Shown: piece after piece, positions 54,718 through 64,000 of the stretch
Layout of the letters: every line of letters starts with the position of its first letter
Position numbering within the stretch: position 1 is the first letter of the stretch
Position numbers and translations under genes: made by a program
NCBI GenBank assembly: GCA_003583745.1
Contig: QXPY01000018.1
Coordinates: 1 to 64,000, forward strand
Length of the DNA: 64,000 nt
Reading direction: 5' to 3'
Source: Rhodocyclales bacterium GT-UBC
Lineage (GTDB): Bacteria > Pseudomonadota > Gammaproteobacteria > Burkholderiales > Rhodocyclaceae
Notes under the pieces: model-generated
The model's input: only the letters and a program-made list of their open reading frames with translations
Databases searched by the model: none
Told to the model about the DNA's origin: nothing

Positions 54718-55040
54718 GCACGCATGACATCCTGCATCGTCTCTCCGACACGCTGGCTTCCCGTCGTAACGCCGACCCGGAAAAGTCGTACACCGCCAAG
54801 CTGTTCTCTGAAGGTCCGGATTCGATCCTGAAAAAAATCGGCGAAGAATGTGCCGAACTGATCATGGCCGGCAAGGAAGGCAAGCGACTCAATATCGTTT
54901 GGGAGTCGACCGATGTGATTTACCACGTATTGGTCCTGCTCGCTTTCTATGGCCTGAGCATCGAGGATGTTTCCCAGGAAATGCGCCGGCGGGAAGGGAT
55001 TTCGGGCATCGATGAGAAAGCGGCTCGAGGTCACAAGTGA
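54714..55040 (+). CDS. hisE: phosphoribosyl-ATP pyrophosphatase HisE
   Basis: A 108-residue all-helical MazG-like pyrophosphatase with [15 protein letters not shown] and [14 protein letters not shown], the conserved acidic metal-binding residues. It performs the second step of histidine synthesis. Its stop overlaps the next gene by 4 bases, so the HIT protein is co-translated. Confidence 0.95.
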   Translation: MSTHDILHRLSDTLASRRNADPEKSYTAKLFSEGPDSILKKIGEECAELIMAGKEGKRLNIVWESTDVIYHVLVLLAFYGLSIEDVSQEMRRREGISGIDEKAARGHK

Positions 55041-55387
55041 GCGATTGCATCTTTTGCAAGATCGTCGAGGGAAAGATTCCGGCCACCAAAGTGTACGAAG
55101 ACGAGGACATCCTGGCCTTCAATGACATCAATCCGGCGCGCCCGGTGCATGTGCTGGTGATCCCCAAGAAGCACATCACCTCGTTGGCTTCGGCTGCAGT
55201 CGAAGACACGCTGGTTCTAGGCAAGATTCTGGTCAAAGCCAACGAAATTGCGGTAGCTCAAGGCAGTCCGGATGGCTTCCGCGTCATCATCAATACTGGC
55301 CGCGTGGGGCAGCAGGAAGTGCCGCATCTGCACGCGCATATCGTGGGTGGTCCGGATCCGGTCGGCCCCATGCTCAAACGTATCTAG
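55037..55387 (+). CDS. HIT-family nucleotide hydrolase (HinT-like)
   Basis: A 116-residue HIT protein with the start CIFCKIVEGKIPATKVYED (here in part CIFCKIVEGKIPA) and the histidine triad HLHAH. HinT proteins hydrolyse adenosine phosphoramidates. Start is a GTG overlapping the hisE stop. The position between hisE and tatA is common in betaproteobacteria. Confidence 0.94.
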   Translation: MSDCIFCKIVEGKIPATKVYEDEDILAFNDINPARPVHVLVIPKKHITSLASAAVEDTLVLGKILVKANEIAVAQGSPDGFRVIINTGRVGQQEVPHLHAHIVGGPDPVGPMLKRI

Positions 55388-55396
55388 GAGAAAATC

Positions 55397-55624
55397 ATGG
55401 GCAGTTTTTCCATTTGGCACTGGCTGATCGTACTGGTTATCGTCATGCTCATCTTCGGCACCAAGAAGTTGCGCAACGTCGGTCAGGATCTGGGGGGGGC
55501 TGTAAAAGGCTTCAAGGATGGCATGAAGGAGGCTTCGGCCGATAAGCCGGTTGAAGGGGCTCCAGCCCAGCAGGTATCCGGACAGACCATTGATGTCGAA
55601 GTGAAGGAAAAGACAAAGGGCTGA
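55397..55624 (+). CDS. tatA: Sec-independent protein translocase TatA
   Basis: A 75-residue protein: a membrane helix at residues 5-20, hinge [20 protein letters not shown] with the conserved FGxKKLR, then an amphipathic helix and a charged tail. TatA polymers form the pore for folded proteins. AGGAG precedes the ATG. An 82-base gap with a short imperfect AGTGGG/CCCACT repeat separates it from tatB. Confidence 0.95.
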   Translation: MGSFSIWHWLIVLVIVMLIFGTKKLRNVGQDLGGAVKGFKDGMKEASADKPVEGAPAQQVSGQTIDVEVKEKTKG

Positions 55625-55706
55625 ACTCGTGCAACGCATCGAAAGCGTAGTGGGTGCATTGCTGTGCCCACTGGCCTTACGAGCGGCCGTTCAATCTTAA
55701 ATTACT

Positions 55707-56075
55707 ATGTTCGATATCGGCTTTTCCGAGCTTCTTGTCATCGGTATTGTTGCTTTGGTTGTTATTGGACCTGAGCGTCTGCCAAAGGTGGCTCGTACCC
55801 TGGGGCATTTGCTGGGCCGTGCTCAGCGCTACGTCAATGACGTCAAGTCAGACATCAATCGCGAGATTCAGCTTGATGAATTGAAAAAGTTGCAGGCTCA
55901 GGTCAGCGATTCTGCTCGCGCCTTGGAGGACTCTGTCCGCAAGGAGTACGAAAGCGCTCGCAGTTCGATTGAGAATCCGGCACAGGAAGCCGTTGCCGAC
56001 TTGGAAGCAACAGCCAAATTGGCTGCTGAGTCCGTTCAGCCTATTCATGACACACCTAGCAAACCTGCCGCATGA
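55707..56075 (+). CDS. tatB: Sec-independent protein translocase TatB
   Basis: A 122-residue TatB starting MFDIGFSELLVIGIVALVV with the conserved glutamate at 8, followed by GPERLPKVARTLG and a long charged amphipathic helix. TatB works with TatC to bind twin-arginine signal peptides. It overlaps tatC by 4 bases. Confidence 0.95.
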   Translation: MFDIGFSELLVIGIVALVVIGPERLPKVARTLGHLLGRAQRYVNDVKSDINREIQLDELKKLQAQVSDSARALEDSVRKEYESARSSIENPAQEAVADLEATAKLAAESVQPIHDTPSKPAA

Positions 56076-56854
56076 GTGATACTCAGGAAGAGTCGTTCAT
56101 TTCCCATCTGATTGAGCTGCGCGACCGTTTGTTACGCAGCATCGTGTCCATTGTTGTCGTTCTGGTTGTCCTCTGTGTCTATCCTGGGCCGGGAGAGATC
56201 TATGACTTTTTGGCTGCTCCGCTGACAAAGGCCCTGCCAGAGGGAACCAAAATGGTGGCCATTGGGGTTATCACCCCCTTCATGGTTCCTCTCAAAGTGA
56301 CGGCAATGGTCGCGTTTGTAGTCGCCTTGCCGTTTATTCTTTATCAGGTATGGGCATTTATTGCGCCGGGTTTGTACGCCCATGAAAAGCGCCTGGGTGT
56401 TCCGCTGATCATATCCAGTACGCTGTTGTTCTTGATGGGTATGTCATTTTGCTACTTCTTTGTGTTTGGCCAGGTATTCAGCTTTATTGCCAGCTTTGCA
56501 CCGAAGAGCATTACGCCAGCGCCGGATATCGAGGCTTACTTATCGTTTGTGATGACAATGTTCCTAGCTTTTGGAATTGCGTTTGAGGTTCCGGTTGCTC
56601 TGGTTGTATTGGTCAAGCTGGGAGTCGTCACCGTTGAGAAGTTGAAGGAATGGCGATCCTATTTCATCGTAGGCGCCTTTATTGTCGCGGCTGTCGTGAC
56701 GCCACCTGATGTGGTTTCCCAGTTGGCCCTGGCAATCCCGATGTGTTTGCTTTACGAACTGGGAATTCTTGCTTCTCGACTGGTCTCGAAGCCTGCTGAG
56801 GTTGAGCGGGAGTCCGAGGATGCAGTTGAGTCGGTTCGCCGTTTGCCGGAGTAG
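56072..56854 (+). CDS. tatC: Sec-independent protein translocase TatC
   Basis: A 260-residue protein with six membrane segments. SFISHLIELRDRLLRSI, the conserved FVVALPFILYQVWAFIAPGLY core and FGIAFEVPV are typical; these contain the signal-peptide-binding glutamates. It is the receptor of the Tat translocase. The gene ends the plus-strand his-HIT-tat group; the next gene converges on it with 10 bases between stops. Confidence 0.96.
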   Translation: MSDTQEESFISHLIELRDRLLRSIVSIVVVLVVLCVYPGPGEIYDFLAAPLTKALPEGTKMVAIGVITPFMVPLKVTAMVAFVVALPFILYQVWAFIAPGLYAHEKRLGVPLIISSTLLFLMGMSFCYFFVFGQVFSFIASFAPKSITPAPDIEAYLSFVMTMFLAFGIAFEVPVALVVLVKLGVVTVEKLKEWRSYFIVGAFIVAAVVTPPDVVSQLALAIPMCLLYELGILASRLVSKPAEVERESEDAVESVRRLPE

Positions 56855-56864
56855 GCAGGGGTAA

Positions 56865-57671
56865 CTAACCGCGCTTCTTCTCTGGGCCAGGTTTTGTTCT
56901 GAGCGTTTGCTCAATTTTGCCTTCTTCAAACCACCATAGTGTTCCCGGGGGCATCGGTTCCCAATTTTCGTTGTCGGTAAGCGGGGATGTTGCAATTACA
57001 GCAACCCGGTCGTTCGGGGTGGTCACCGCGCTGAAATCGACTGTTACATCCTGATCGTTAAGATGGGCGTGAGCGAAGGGCGCTTGCCGGATGATGTAGT
57101 TCAAATTGGTCGATGCGTGCGCGAACAAACTGCCGCCGTTGGAAAGCAGGAAATTGAATTCGCCGTAGTCAGCGATATCGAGCGTAAGGCGATGAAGCGC
57201 GGTAAATAGATTTTCAGACTCGGGGGCGGCACTGCCAAACTGGGCCCGCAGTTGCTGCAAGATCCAACAAAAAGCCCGTTCGCTATCAGTTAAGCCGACC
57301 GGGATGAAACTTCCATCGAGTTTCGGGGCAAAGTCGATCAGGTTGCCGTTGTGGGCGAAAATCCAGTAGCGTCCCCATAGCTCACGCATGAATGGGTGCG
57401 TGTTTTCTAAGCCGATAGAACCTTGTGTCGCTTTGCGTATATGGGCAATTACGTTCTTTGAGCGGATTGGATAGGCTCGGACCAGTTCAGCGATCGGTGA
57501 AGCGCATGAGGGCTGAGGGTCAAGAAAAATCCGTGTTCCCTTGCCTTCGAAAAAGGCAATACCCCATCCGTCGGAGTGGACGTCTGTGGCGCCACCGCGA
57601 GCTTGGAAGCCGGTAAAGGAAAAGCAGATGTCGGTTGGTACATTGCAATTCATGCCCAGCAATTGGCACAT
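56865..57671 (-). CDS. class II glutamine amidotransferase (YafJ-like)
   Basis: A 268-residue Ntn-type amidotransferase domain. Cys2 is the nucleophile (MCQLLGMNCN), and HSDGWGIAFFEG, HIRKATQG and HNGNL are the substrate-binding motifs. No synthetase domain follows, so the acceptor is unknown, as for E. coli YafJ. Two bases separate its start from the stop of the protease gene, so the two form an operon. Confidence 0.9.
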   Translation of the reverse strand: MCQLLGMNCNVPTDICFSFTGFQARGGATDVHSDGWGIAFFEGKGTRIFLDPQPSCASPIAELVRAYPIRSKNVIAHIRKATQGSIGLENTHPFMRELWGRYWIFAHNGNLIDFAPKLDGSFIPVGLTDSERAFCWILQQLRAQFGSAAPESENLFTALHRLTLDIADYGEFNFLLSNGGSLFAHASTNLNYIIRQAPFAHAHLNDQDVTVDFSAVTTPNDRVAVIATSPLTDNENWEPMPPGTLWWFEEGKIEQTLRTKPGPEKKRG

Positions 57672-57673
57672 AC

Positions 57674-58825
57674 TTACTCTCTCTCCGGGCGCATGGTTGG
57701 GCGCTTACCGATCCTCACCTGAACTTCGACAATGCTTTTGTCCCGGCGCAGGCGAAAAGCGGCGTTGGTGTCGGGTTTGAGGGCGGCAATCAAGTCGAGC
57801 ATGACTTGAGGGTCCTTGACCGGCTTGCCATTGACGGCAAGCAGGACGTCGCCAGGACGGATGCTGGCCATGTCAGCCGGGCTGCCACGCACAACACCGG
57901 CGATGAGAGCGCCTTCGGTATCGGGCAGGCTGAACGACTCAGCCAGTTCGGCTGTGATTTCCTGAGCTTCGACACCGATCCAGCCGCGTGTTACAGCGCC
58001 ATTCAAAATGATCTGCTCCATGATGTTCTTGGCACTGGATACCGGGATGGCGAAGCCAATGCCATGAGAGCCGCCGGTGCGTGAGTAGATCGCGGTGTTG
58101 ATGCCGACCAGATTGCCATTGATGTCGACCAGGGCGCCGCCTGAATTGCCAGGATTAATGGCGGCGTCGGTCTGAATGAAATTTTCGAAGGTGTTGATGC
58201 CCAAGTGCGAACGGCCGAGGGCCGAAACGATACCCATTGTTACGGTCTGGCCAACACCAAAAGGGTTGCCGATGGCCAGCACCACATCACCGACGCGCAG
58301 GTTTTCCATTTGGCCAAAAATAATTGCCGGAAGTTTGTCTGCCTTGATTTGCAGGATCGCAAGATCCGACTCCGGGTCACTCCCGATCAGTTTTGCTTTG
58401 TAAGTGTGTCCGTCGTTCAGCGAGACCTGGATATCGTCTGCGGCTTCGACAACGTGGAAATTGGTGAGAATGTAACCGTTGGGGCTGACGATGACGCCCG
58501 AGCCTAAGCCTGAATTGCGTTGTGGCTGCCCTTCCGGACGGTCGCCAAAGAAATGGCGAAATATTGGATCGTCAAAAAGTGGGTGGCGCTGAGCTTTGAT
58601 ATCCTGAGTCGTGTAGATGTGAACGACCGAGGGAAGCGCTGTTCTTGCTGCATCACGATAGGAGCCTGTACTCGGCTTTTCCTCTTCGCCGCTGGCGGGC
58701 GTTTCGTGCAGCGCAATAACCGTTGGCCGTTGCGGCAGCCATTCCGGTTTCAAGGTTGTCACCACGAACAGGAGGGCAAGCGCAACGGTTACTGTTTGTG
58801 CAAAAATCAGCCACAACCTCTGCAT
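57674..58825 (-). CDS. DegS/DegQ-like periplasmic serine protease, one PDZ domain
   Basis: A 383-residue HtrA-family protease. An N-terminal signal anchor (6-24) is followed by the trypsin-like domain with His124 (TNFHVVEAAD), Asp154 (DPESDLAILQI) and Ser228 (NPGNSGGALV), then a single PDZ domain at about 275-375. An anchor plus one PDZ is the DegS layout, but long loops with PLFDDPIFRHFFGDR resemble DegQ. It probably acts in envelope stress response or protein quality control. The start at 58825 gives the normal anchor. It is divergent from the Nif3-like gene, with 14 bases between start codons. Confidence 0.92.
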   Translation of the reverse strand: MQRLWLIFAQTVTVALALLFVVTTLKPEWLPQRPTVIALHETPASGEEEKPSTGSYRDAARTALPSVVHIYTTQDIKAQRHPLFDDPIFRHFFGDRPEGQPQRNSGLGSGVIVSPNGYILTNFHVVEAADDIQVSLNDGHTYKAKLIGSDPESDLAILQIKADKLPAIIFGQMENLRVGDVVLAIGNPFGVGQTVTMGIVSALGRSHLGINTFENFIQTDAAINPGNSGGALVDINGNLVGINTAIYSRTGGSHGIGFAIPVSSAKNIMEQIILNGAVTRGWIGVEAQEITAELAESFSLPDTEGALIAGVVRGSPADMASIRPGDVLLAVNGKPVKDPQVMLDLIAALKPDTNAAFRLRRDKSIVEVQVRIGKRPTMRPERE

Positions 58826-58839
58826 GGAAGACCGTATCA

Positions 58840-59586
58840 ATGAAGCGTGAAGATTTGATGGAGTATTTGGACGGGCTGCTTGAGCCCGCAAAGTTCCGGG
58901 ATTATTGCCCAAATGGCTTGCAAGTGGAAGGACGCCCGGTTGTGTCCAAACTGGTTGCGGGCGTTACTGCTAGCCAGGCCTTGCTCGATACTGCATCGGC
59001 AAAGGGAGCCGATACGATTCTGGTGCATCACGGCTATTTTTGGAAAGGTGAAGATAGTCGGATAGTCGGAATTCGTCGTCGACGTCTGGGTACGTTGATC
59101 CAGCATGATCTGAATTTGATCGCCTATCATCTACCGCTGGATGCCCATCCTGATTTGGGCAACAACGCTCAACTTGCCAAGCGCCTGGGCTTGCTTGCGG
59201 ATGGGCGATTCGGCGATCAGGATATCGCGTGGCAGGGGCGTTCCAACGAAGCGACGACCATTGATGAGTTGGCCAGGCTGATTGAGCGGCAGCTTGGTCG
59301 TGCGCCATTGGTAATCGGCCAGGGTACGAGGCCCCTGCGTCGAATTGGTTGGTGTTCCGGTGGGGCGCAGTCTTATCTCGAGCAGGCCATTGCTCTTGGT
59401 CTGGATGCATTCATCTCGGGCGAGATTTCCGAACAGACCGTGCATCTCGCACGCGAGAGCGGTGTTGCATATCTGGCCTGCGGGCATCATGCGACCGAGC
59501 GGTATGGGGTGCAAGCCGTCGCCGAGCACCTGAGTGAGCGCTTTGGACTCGATTGCGAGTTTGTCGATATCGATAATCCGATTTAG
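58840..59586 (+). CDS. Nif3-like dinuclear metal centre protein
   Basis: A 248-residue NIF3/YbgI family protein. Metal ligands are in LVHHGYFW, HLPLDAHPDLGNN and GHHATERYG. Members are described as GTP cyclohydrolase I type 2 homologues, but the true substrate is unsettled. The ATG at 58840 gives the standard MKREDLMEYLD start and family length. Starts of this gene and the protease gene are so close that their promoters must overlap the opposing coding sequences. Confidence 0.92.
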   Translation: MKREDLMEYLDGLLEPAKFRDYCPNGLQVEGRPVVSKLVAGVTASQALLDTASAKGADTILVHHGYFWKGEDSRIVGIRRRRLGTLIQHDLNLIAYHLPLDAHPDLGNNAQLAKRLGLLADGRFGDQDIAWQGRSNEATTIDELARLIERQLGRAPLVIGQGTRPLRRIGWCSGGAQSYLEQAIALGLDAFISGEISEQTVHLARESGVAYLACGHHATERYGVQAVAEHLSERFGLDCEFVDIDNPI

Positions 59587-59640
59587 CGTCGGCGGAGATT
59601 TGTTGCACACTTCCTTTTTTTAACGATTTTTGGAAATGCC

Positions 59641-60342
59641 ATGCCGTATATTTTTGCACCGCCTCAAAATGCATCCTTGCCGATTGCTGGTACGGAAAGT
59701 CGTTTTCCGGTTCGCCGGGTCTTCTGCGTTGGCCGAAATTACGCCGAGCATGCCCGGGAAATGGGGGCGCTTGCGCAAGCAGATGGGCGTGAGCCGCCTT
59801 TCTTTTTCATGAAGCCGGGTGATGCCATCGTGAGTGGTGATGGTGAATTGAAGGTCGCCTATCCCCCACAGACGACCAATCTGCATCATGAGGTTGAGAT
59901 GGTTGTTGCGTTGGCGGCGGGTGGGGCCAACATCGCGCCTGCTGCGGCGCTGCAATCGGTTTTTGGCTATACCGTCGGTTTGGACCTGACTCGGCGCGAT
60001 CTTCAAGGCAAGGCAAAGGAAAAGGGGCATCCTTGGGATATGGGCAAAGGGTTCGATCAGTCTGCCGTCGCCGGTGTGATTCGCCCGGTGGACCAGATCG
60101 GGCATCCTGACTCCGGGCGAATCTGGCTTAGCATTAATGGAGAGGTGCGGCAGGATGGCGATCTCTCCGACATGATGTGGAAGGTGGCCGACATCATCGC
60201 CAATTTGTCTGCTTCGGTTTCTCTGGCGGCTGGTGACTTGATCTATACAGGCACCCCGGCCGGTGTCGGTCCTATCGAACGAGGAGATTTGCTGACTGCT
60301 GCCGTGGACGGCGTAGCACAGTTGACTGTGCGTGTTTCCTGA
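59641..60342 (+). CDS. fumarylacetoacetate hydrolase family protein
   Basis: A 233-residue FAH-domain protein with VGRNYAEHAREMG, HHEVEMVVAL (metal-binding Glu) and GYTVGLDLTRRDLQ. Short FAH proteins include acylpyruvases and oxaloacetate decarboxylases of the FAHD1 type, and the motif YTGTPAGVGP supports that subgroup. The exact reaction is not certain. It overlaps the MATE gene by 11 bases if that gene starts at its GTG. Confidence 0.88.
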   Translation: MPYIFAPPQNASLPIAGTESRFPVRRVFCVGRNYAEHAREMGALAQADGREPPFFFMKPGDAIVSGDGELKVAYPPQTTNLHHEVEMVVALAAGGANIAPAAALQSVFGYTVGLDLTRRDLQGKAKEKGHPWDMGKGFDQSAVAGVIRPVDQIGHPDSGRIWLSINGEVRQDGDLSDMMWKVADIIANLSASVSLAAGDLIYTGTPAGVGPIERGDLLTAAVDGVAQLTVRVS

Positions 60343-61717
60343 GTATCTCTCTCCGCTGGCGGGCAACGCCTTGCGGGGGCTGACTGTCGCAATGCGAGAT
60401 TTGCTAGTCCAGGCGCTTCCCATATTGATTGCACAGCTTGCTTCGATGGGCATGATGGTGGTCGATACGTTGGTGCTTGGACATGTCAGCGCTGCCGACC
60501 TGGCGGCCGTGGCGATAGGGGGGGGCTTGCATGTTTCCCTTGTATTTGCCCTGGTGGGAATTTTGCAGGCAGTGGCACCTGTCGTGGCCCATTTGCATGG
60601 CGCTGGGCGGGATAATGAGGTTGCGGGGGTCTTGCAGCAGGGGTTCTGGCTTGCCATGCTTCTCAGCTTGCCCGGCGCCGGATTGCTTAGTGCTCCATGG
60701 GCTGTGTTATCCCTCGCGGAAATGGACGGATTGATTGAGGCCAAGGTTGTGGACTATCTCGGCATTCTTGCCTGGGGTTTGCCGGCAGCCTTGTTCTACC
60801 GGACGTTCTATGCCTTCTGTAATGCGTTGGGGCAACCGCGTGTCTTGATGGTGATTGGCTTGATAGCACTCCTGTTGCACGCATTTTTGGCATGGGGGTT
60901 CGCCATACTTGGTTGGCTGAATGCGCCGCTCGGCGTGGCCGGCTGTGCGCTATCAAACGTCATGGTTGCCTGGTCGGCTTGTCTGGCGGCGGTAACTTAT
61001 CTCGCATGGGGGCCGCTTGGGCAGCGCTACCGTCCATTTTCGAATTGGCAAATGCCAAAGTGGCCAATGTGGCGTGAACTCCTGCGCCTCGGGGTGCCGA
61101 TGGGCTGTTCGAATTTTGTCGAGATCACCTCTTTTACATTGATTTCGTTGTTCATCGCGAGTTTGGGGGCCGACGTCGTGGCGGGGCATCGCATCGTTTC
61201 CAATTTGGCTGCCTTGTGCTACATGCTGCCATTGTCACTCGCCATTGCTAGTCTGTCGTCTGTAGCGCAAGCGGTTGGTGCCAGGGATTGGGCAAGGGCG
61301 AATTTGGCGATTCGTGCCGGGATGCTGCTTTCGATACTAATGTCTACGGTGATCGGCATCATGCTGTGGCTTGCTGCACGGCCGTTGGTCGAGGCCTACA
61401 CAGATGATGCGAAGGTCAGTGCGGTGGCGCTCGGTCTGGTGGGGTTTGTCGCGGTATATCAGCTTTTTGATGCGTTGCAGACGATGGCTGGGCATGTCTT
61501 GCGGGCCTACAGGGTCACGTTTTTACCTATGTTGATTCAGGTCATCAGCTTTTGGGGTGTGGGTTTGCTTGGCGGTTGGTGGTTGTGCTTTCACGCTTGG
61601 CTTCCTTTCGGCGTGGCGGGATTTTGGTGGGCGTCGGTGCTCAGTCTGGTGTTTGCTGCAGGCTTGTTGGGCCCTTTGCTATGGCGAACAATCCGGATAA
61701 CAGAATCGATCCTGTAA
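60332..61717 (+). CDS. MATE family multidrug/Na+ exporter (NorM-like)
   Basis: A 461-residue protein with 12 membrane segments in two halves. ALPILIAQLASMGMMVVDTL, LGQPRVLM and GVPMGCSNFVEITSF match NorM-type MATE exporters, which expel cationic drugs in exchange for Na+ or H+. The start is taken as a GTG at 60332 that overlaps the preceding gene; an ATG at 60392 would leave the first helix intact and is possible. A 136-base gap follows before sucC. Confidence 0.88.
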   Translation: MFPEYLSPLAGNALRGLTVAMRDLLVQALPILIAQLASMGMMVVDTLVLGHVSAADLAAVAIGGGLHVSLVFALVGILQAVAPVVAHLHGAGRDNEVAGVLQQGFWLAMLLSLPGAGLLSAPWAVLSLAEMDGLIEAKVVDYLGILAWGLPAALFYRTFYAFCNALGQPRVLMVIGLIALLLHAFLAWGFAILGWLNAPLGVAGCALSNVMVAWSACLAAVTYLAWGPLGQRYRPFSNWQMPKWPMWRELLRLGVPMGCSNFVEITSFTLISLFIASLGADVVAGHRIVSNLAALCYMLPLSLAIASLSSVAQAVGARDWARANLAIRAGMLLSILMSTVIGIMLWLAARPLVEAYTDDAKVSAVALGLVGFVAVYQLFDALQTMAGHVLRAYRVTFLPMLIQVISFWGVGLLGGWWLCFHAWLPFGVAGFWWASVLSLVFAAGLLGPLLWRTIRITESIL

Positions 61718-61853
61718 TTATGAATTTTGGACAGCAATTATTTTTCCGGGCTGTGGTAACATTTTGGGCTCAAGACGGTATAACCGGGCGGGGTCAGGGG
61801 ATCTTACGGCCACCGCTCATTGCTCGCAACTCAACTAAACGCAAGGAAAGCGC

Positions 61854-63014
<1,161 letters not shown>

Positions 63015-63024
63015 GGAGCATTGA

Positions 63025-63918
63025 ATGTCTATTCTGATCAACAAAAACACCAAGATCATCACCCAGGGCATCACCGGCAAGACCGGTCAGTTCCATACGG
63101 AAAAGTGCCAGGAATACGCAAACGGCAAGGAGTGCTTTGTCGCAGGTGTGAATCCGAAGAAGGCCGGTGAGTCGATCTTCAATATCCCCATCTACGCTTC
63201 GGTCAAGGAAGCTGCCGCTGAAACCGGCGCCACCGTCTCCGTCATCTACGTGCCGCCCGCCGGTGCCGCTGCCGCGATCTGGGAAGCCGTCGAGGCCGAC
63301 CTCGATCTGGCCATCTGCATTACCGAAGGCATCCCGGTTCGCGACATGCTGATGGTGCGCAACAAGATGAAGGAAAAGGAGGCCAAGGGCGGCAAGAAGA
63401 CCCTGCTGCTCGGCCCGAACTGCCCTGGCCTGATCACCCCGGACGAAGTGAAAATCGGCATCATGCCGGGTCACATCCACCGCAAGGGTCGGATCGGCGT
63501 CGTTTCGCGTTCCGGCACCCTGACCTACGAAGCCGTCGGTCAGCTGACCGAAATCGGCCTCGGCCAGTCTTCCGCTGTCGGTATCGGTGGCGACCCGATC
63601 AACGGTCTGAAGCACATCGATGTCATGAAGATGTTCAACGACGATCCGGATACGGATGCCGTCATCATGATCGGTGAAATCGGTGGTCCGGACGAAGCCG
63701 AAGCTGCCCAATGGTGCAAGGCCAACATGAAGAAGCCGATCGTCGGCTTCATCGCCGGTGTGACCGCACCGGCCGGCAAGCGCATGGGTCACGCTGGCGC
63801 CCTTATCTCCGGTGGTGCCGATACGGCTGATGCCAAGCTCGCCATCATGGAAGAGTGCGGCTTCAAGGTGACGCGCAATCCGTCCGAAATGGCCAAGTTG
63901 CTCAAGGCCATGCTGTAA
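63025..63918 (+). CDS. sucD: succinyl-CoA synthetase alpha subunit SucD
   Basis: A 297-residue CoA-binding subunit (E. coli: 289). The N-terminal [17 protein letters not shown] contains the CoA-binding loop. [12 protein letters not shown] is typical, and the phosphorylated active-site histidine is in [13 protein letters not shown]. It follows sucC after 10 bases with GGAG before the ATG. A terminator lies directly downstream. Confidence 0.97.
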   Translation: MSILINKNTKIITQGITGKTGQFHTEKCQEYANGKECFVAGVNPKKAGESIFNIPIYASVKEAAAETGATVSVIYVPPAGAAAAIWEAVEADLDLAICITEGIPVRDMLMVRNKMKEKEAKGGKKTLLLGPNCPGLITPDEVKIGIMPGHIHRKGRIGVVSRSGTLTYEAVGQLTEIGLGQSSAVGIGGDPINGLKHIDVMKMFNDDPDTDAVIMIGEIGGPDEAEAAQWCKANMKKPIVGFIAGVTAPAGKRMGHAGALISGGADTADAKLAIMEECGFKVTRNPSEMAKLLKAML

Positions 63919-63940
63919 AATTCGAGCTTAGCTCAACCGA

Positions 63941-63969
63941 AAAGGCGGGCCTGGTGTCCGCCTTTTTTT
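63941..63969 (+). terminator. rho-independent terminator of sucCD
   Basis: AAAGGCGG, 9-base loop, CCGCCTTT followed by TTTT, 22 bases after the sucD stop. Confidence 0.9.
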
Positions 63970-64000
63970 CGTCTGATGGTTATGGAACTCGATTTTACTT

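Noticed and set aside
55625..55706. Terminator between tatA and tatB
   Set aside because: Only a short imperfect AGTGGG/CCCACT repeat without a T-run; tatABC probably remain one transcript.

Overview
The window is a gene-dense stretch (roughly 55-60% GC) of a betaproteobacterial chromosome. The gene set points to the Rhodocyclales, of the Dechloromonas/Azonexus/Zoogloea kind: tandem phasins, an MSHA-like pilus locus with a PrsR-like regulator, an XrtA-type PEP-CTERM protein with the TPR protein PrsT, a short-form HisG, and the his-HIT-tatABC arrangement. This placement is inferred from gene content and order. No rRNA, tRNA, CRISPR array or insertion sequence was seen, and no gene-free stretch exceeds 300 bases.

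Layout. 1-5 kb holds accessory genes: an edge-truncated SagB-type nitroreductase, a NafY/NifX-like cofactor carrier, a small unknown gene, a secreted esterase-like hydrolase, a hemolysin III family membrane protein and an unusual zinc-ribbon/nuclease-like protein. 5-10.6 kb is hrpA, an EI24 membrane protein and a CinA/MoaB-fold protein in overlapping order. 10.7-12 kb carries two phasins behind a strong promoter with TGC-rich repeats. 12.1-16.4 kb is lptA-lptC-kdsD, divergent from a CPA2 antiporter; kdsC and lptB, usual members of this neighbourhood, are missing.

16.4-33.1 kb is the most distinctive region. It contains a long minus-strand operon: sigma54 response regulator, MshM-, MshL-, MshN-, MshE-, MshG-, MshI- and MshJ-like proteins, a small exported protein, two pseudopilin-like proteins and a class III adenylate cyclase. 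A PrsK-like histidine kinase (HDxKN box) and a separate major-pilin-like gene lie at the far end, and the pilin has a near-consensus sigma54 promoter. The locus therefore couples a pilus machine to a two-component system, to likely c-di-GMP sensing (MshEN motifs in the ATPase) and to cAMP production.

33.2-39.9 kb is mlaFEDACB, a YadGH-like ABC transporter, a BolA-like gene and murA. 40.2-43.3 kb is a cold-shock gene and a DctPQM TRAP transporter. 43.4-55 kb is the histidine pathway, split after hisG-hisD by two half-size chromate transporters, prsT, a PEP-CTERM protein gene with its own sigma54 promoter, and an inverted hisC; it resumes as hisBHAFIE. HIT and tatABC follow. 56.9-61.7 kb has a class II glutamine amidotransferase, a DegS/DegQ-like protease, a Nif3-like protein, an FAH-family protein and a MATE exporter. 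The window ends with sucCD and a terminator.

The main candidate for new biology is the regulatory link between the pilus locus and the PEP-CTERM genes: similar sigma54 promoters and related upstream motifs occur in front of the pilin and the PEP-CTERM protein, and the PrsK/PrsR-like pair is encoded at opposite ends of the pilus cluster.
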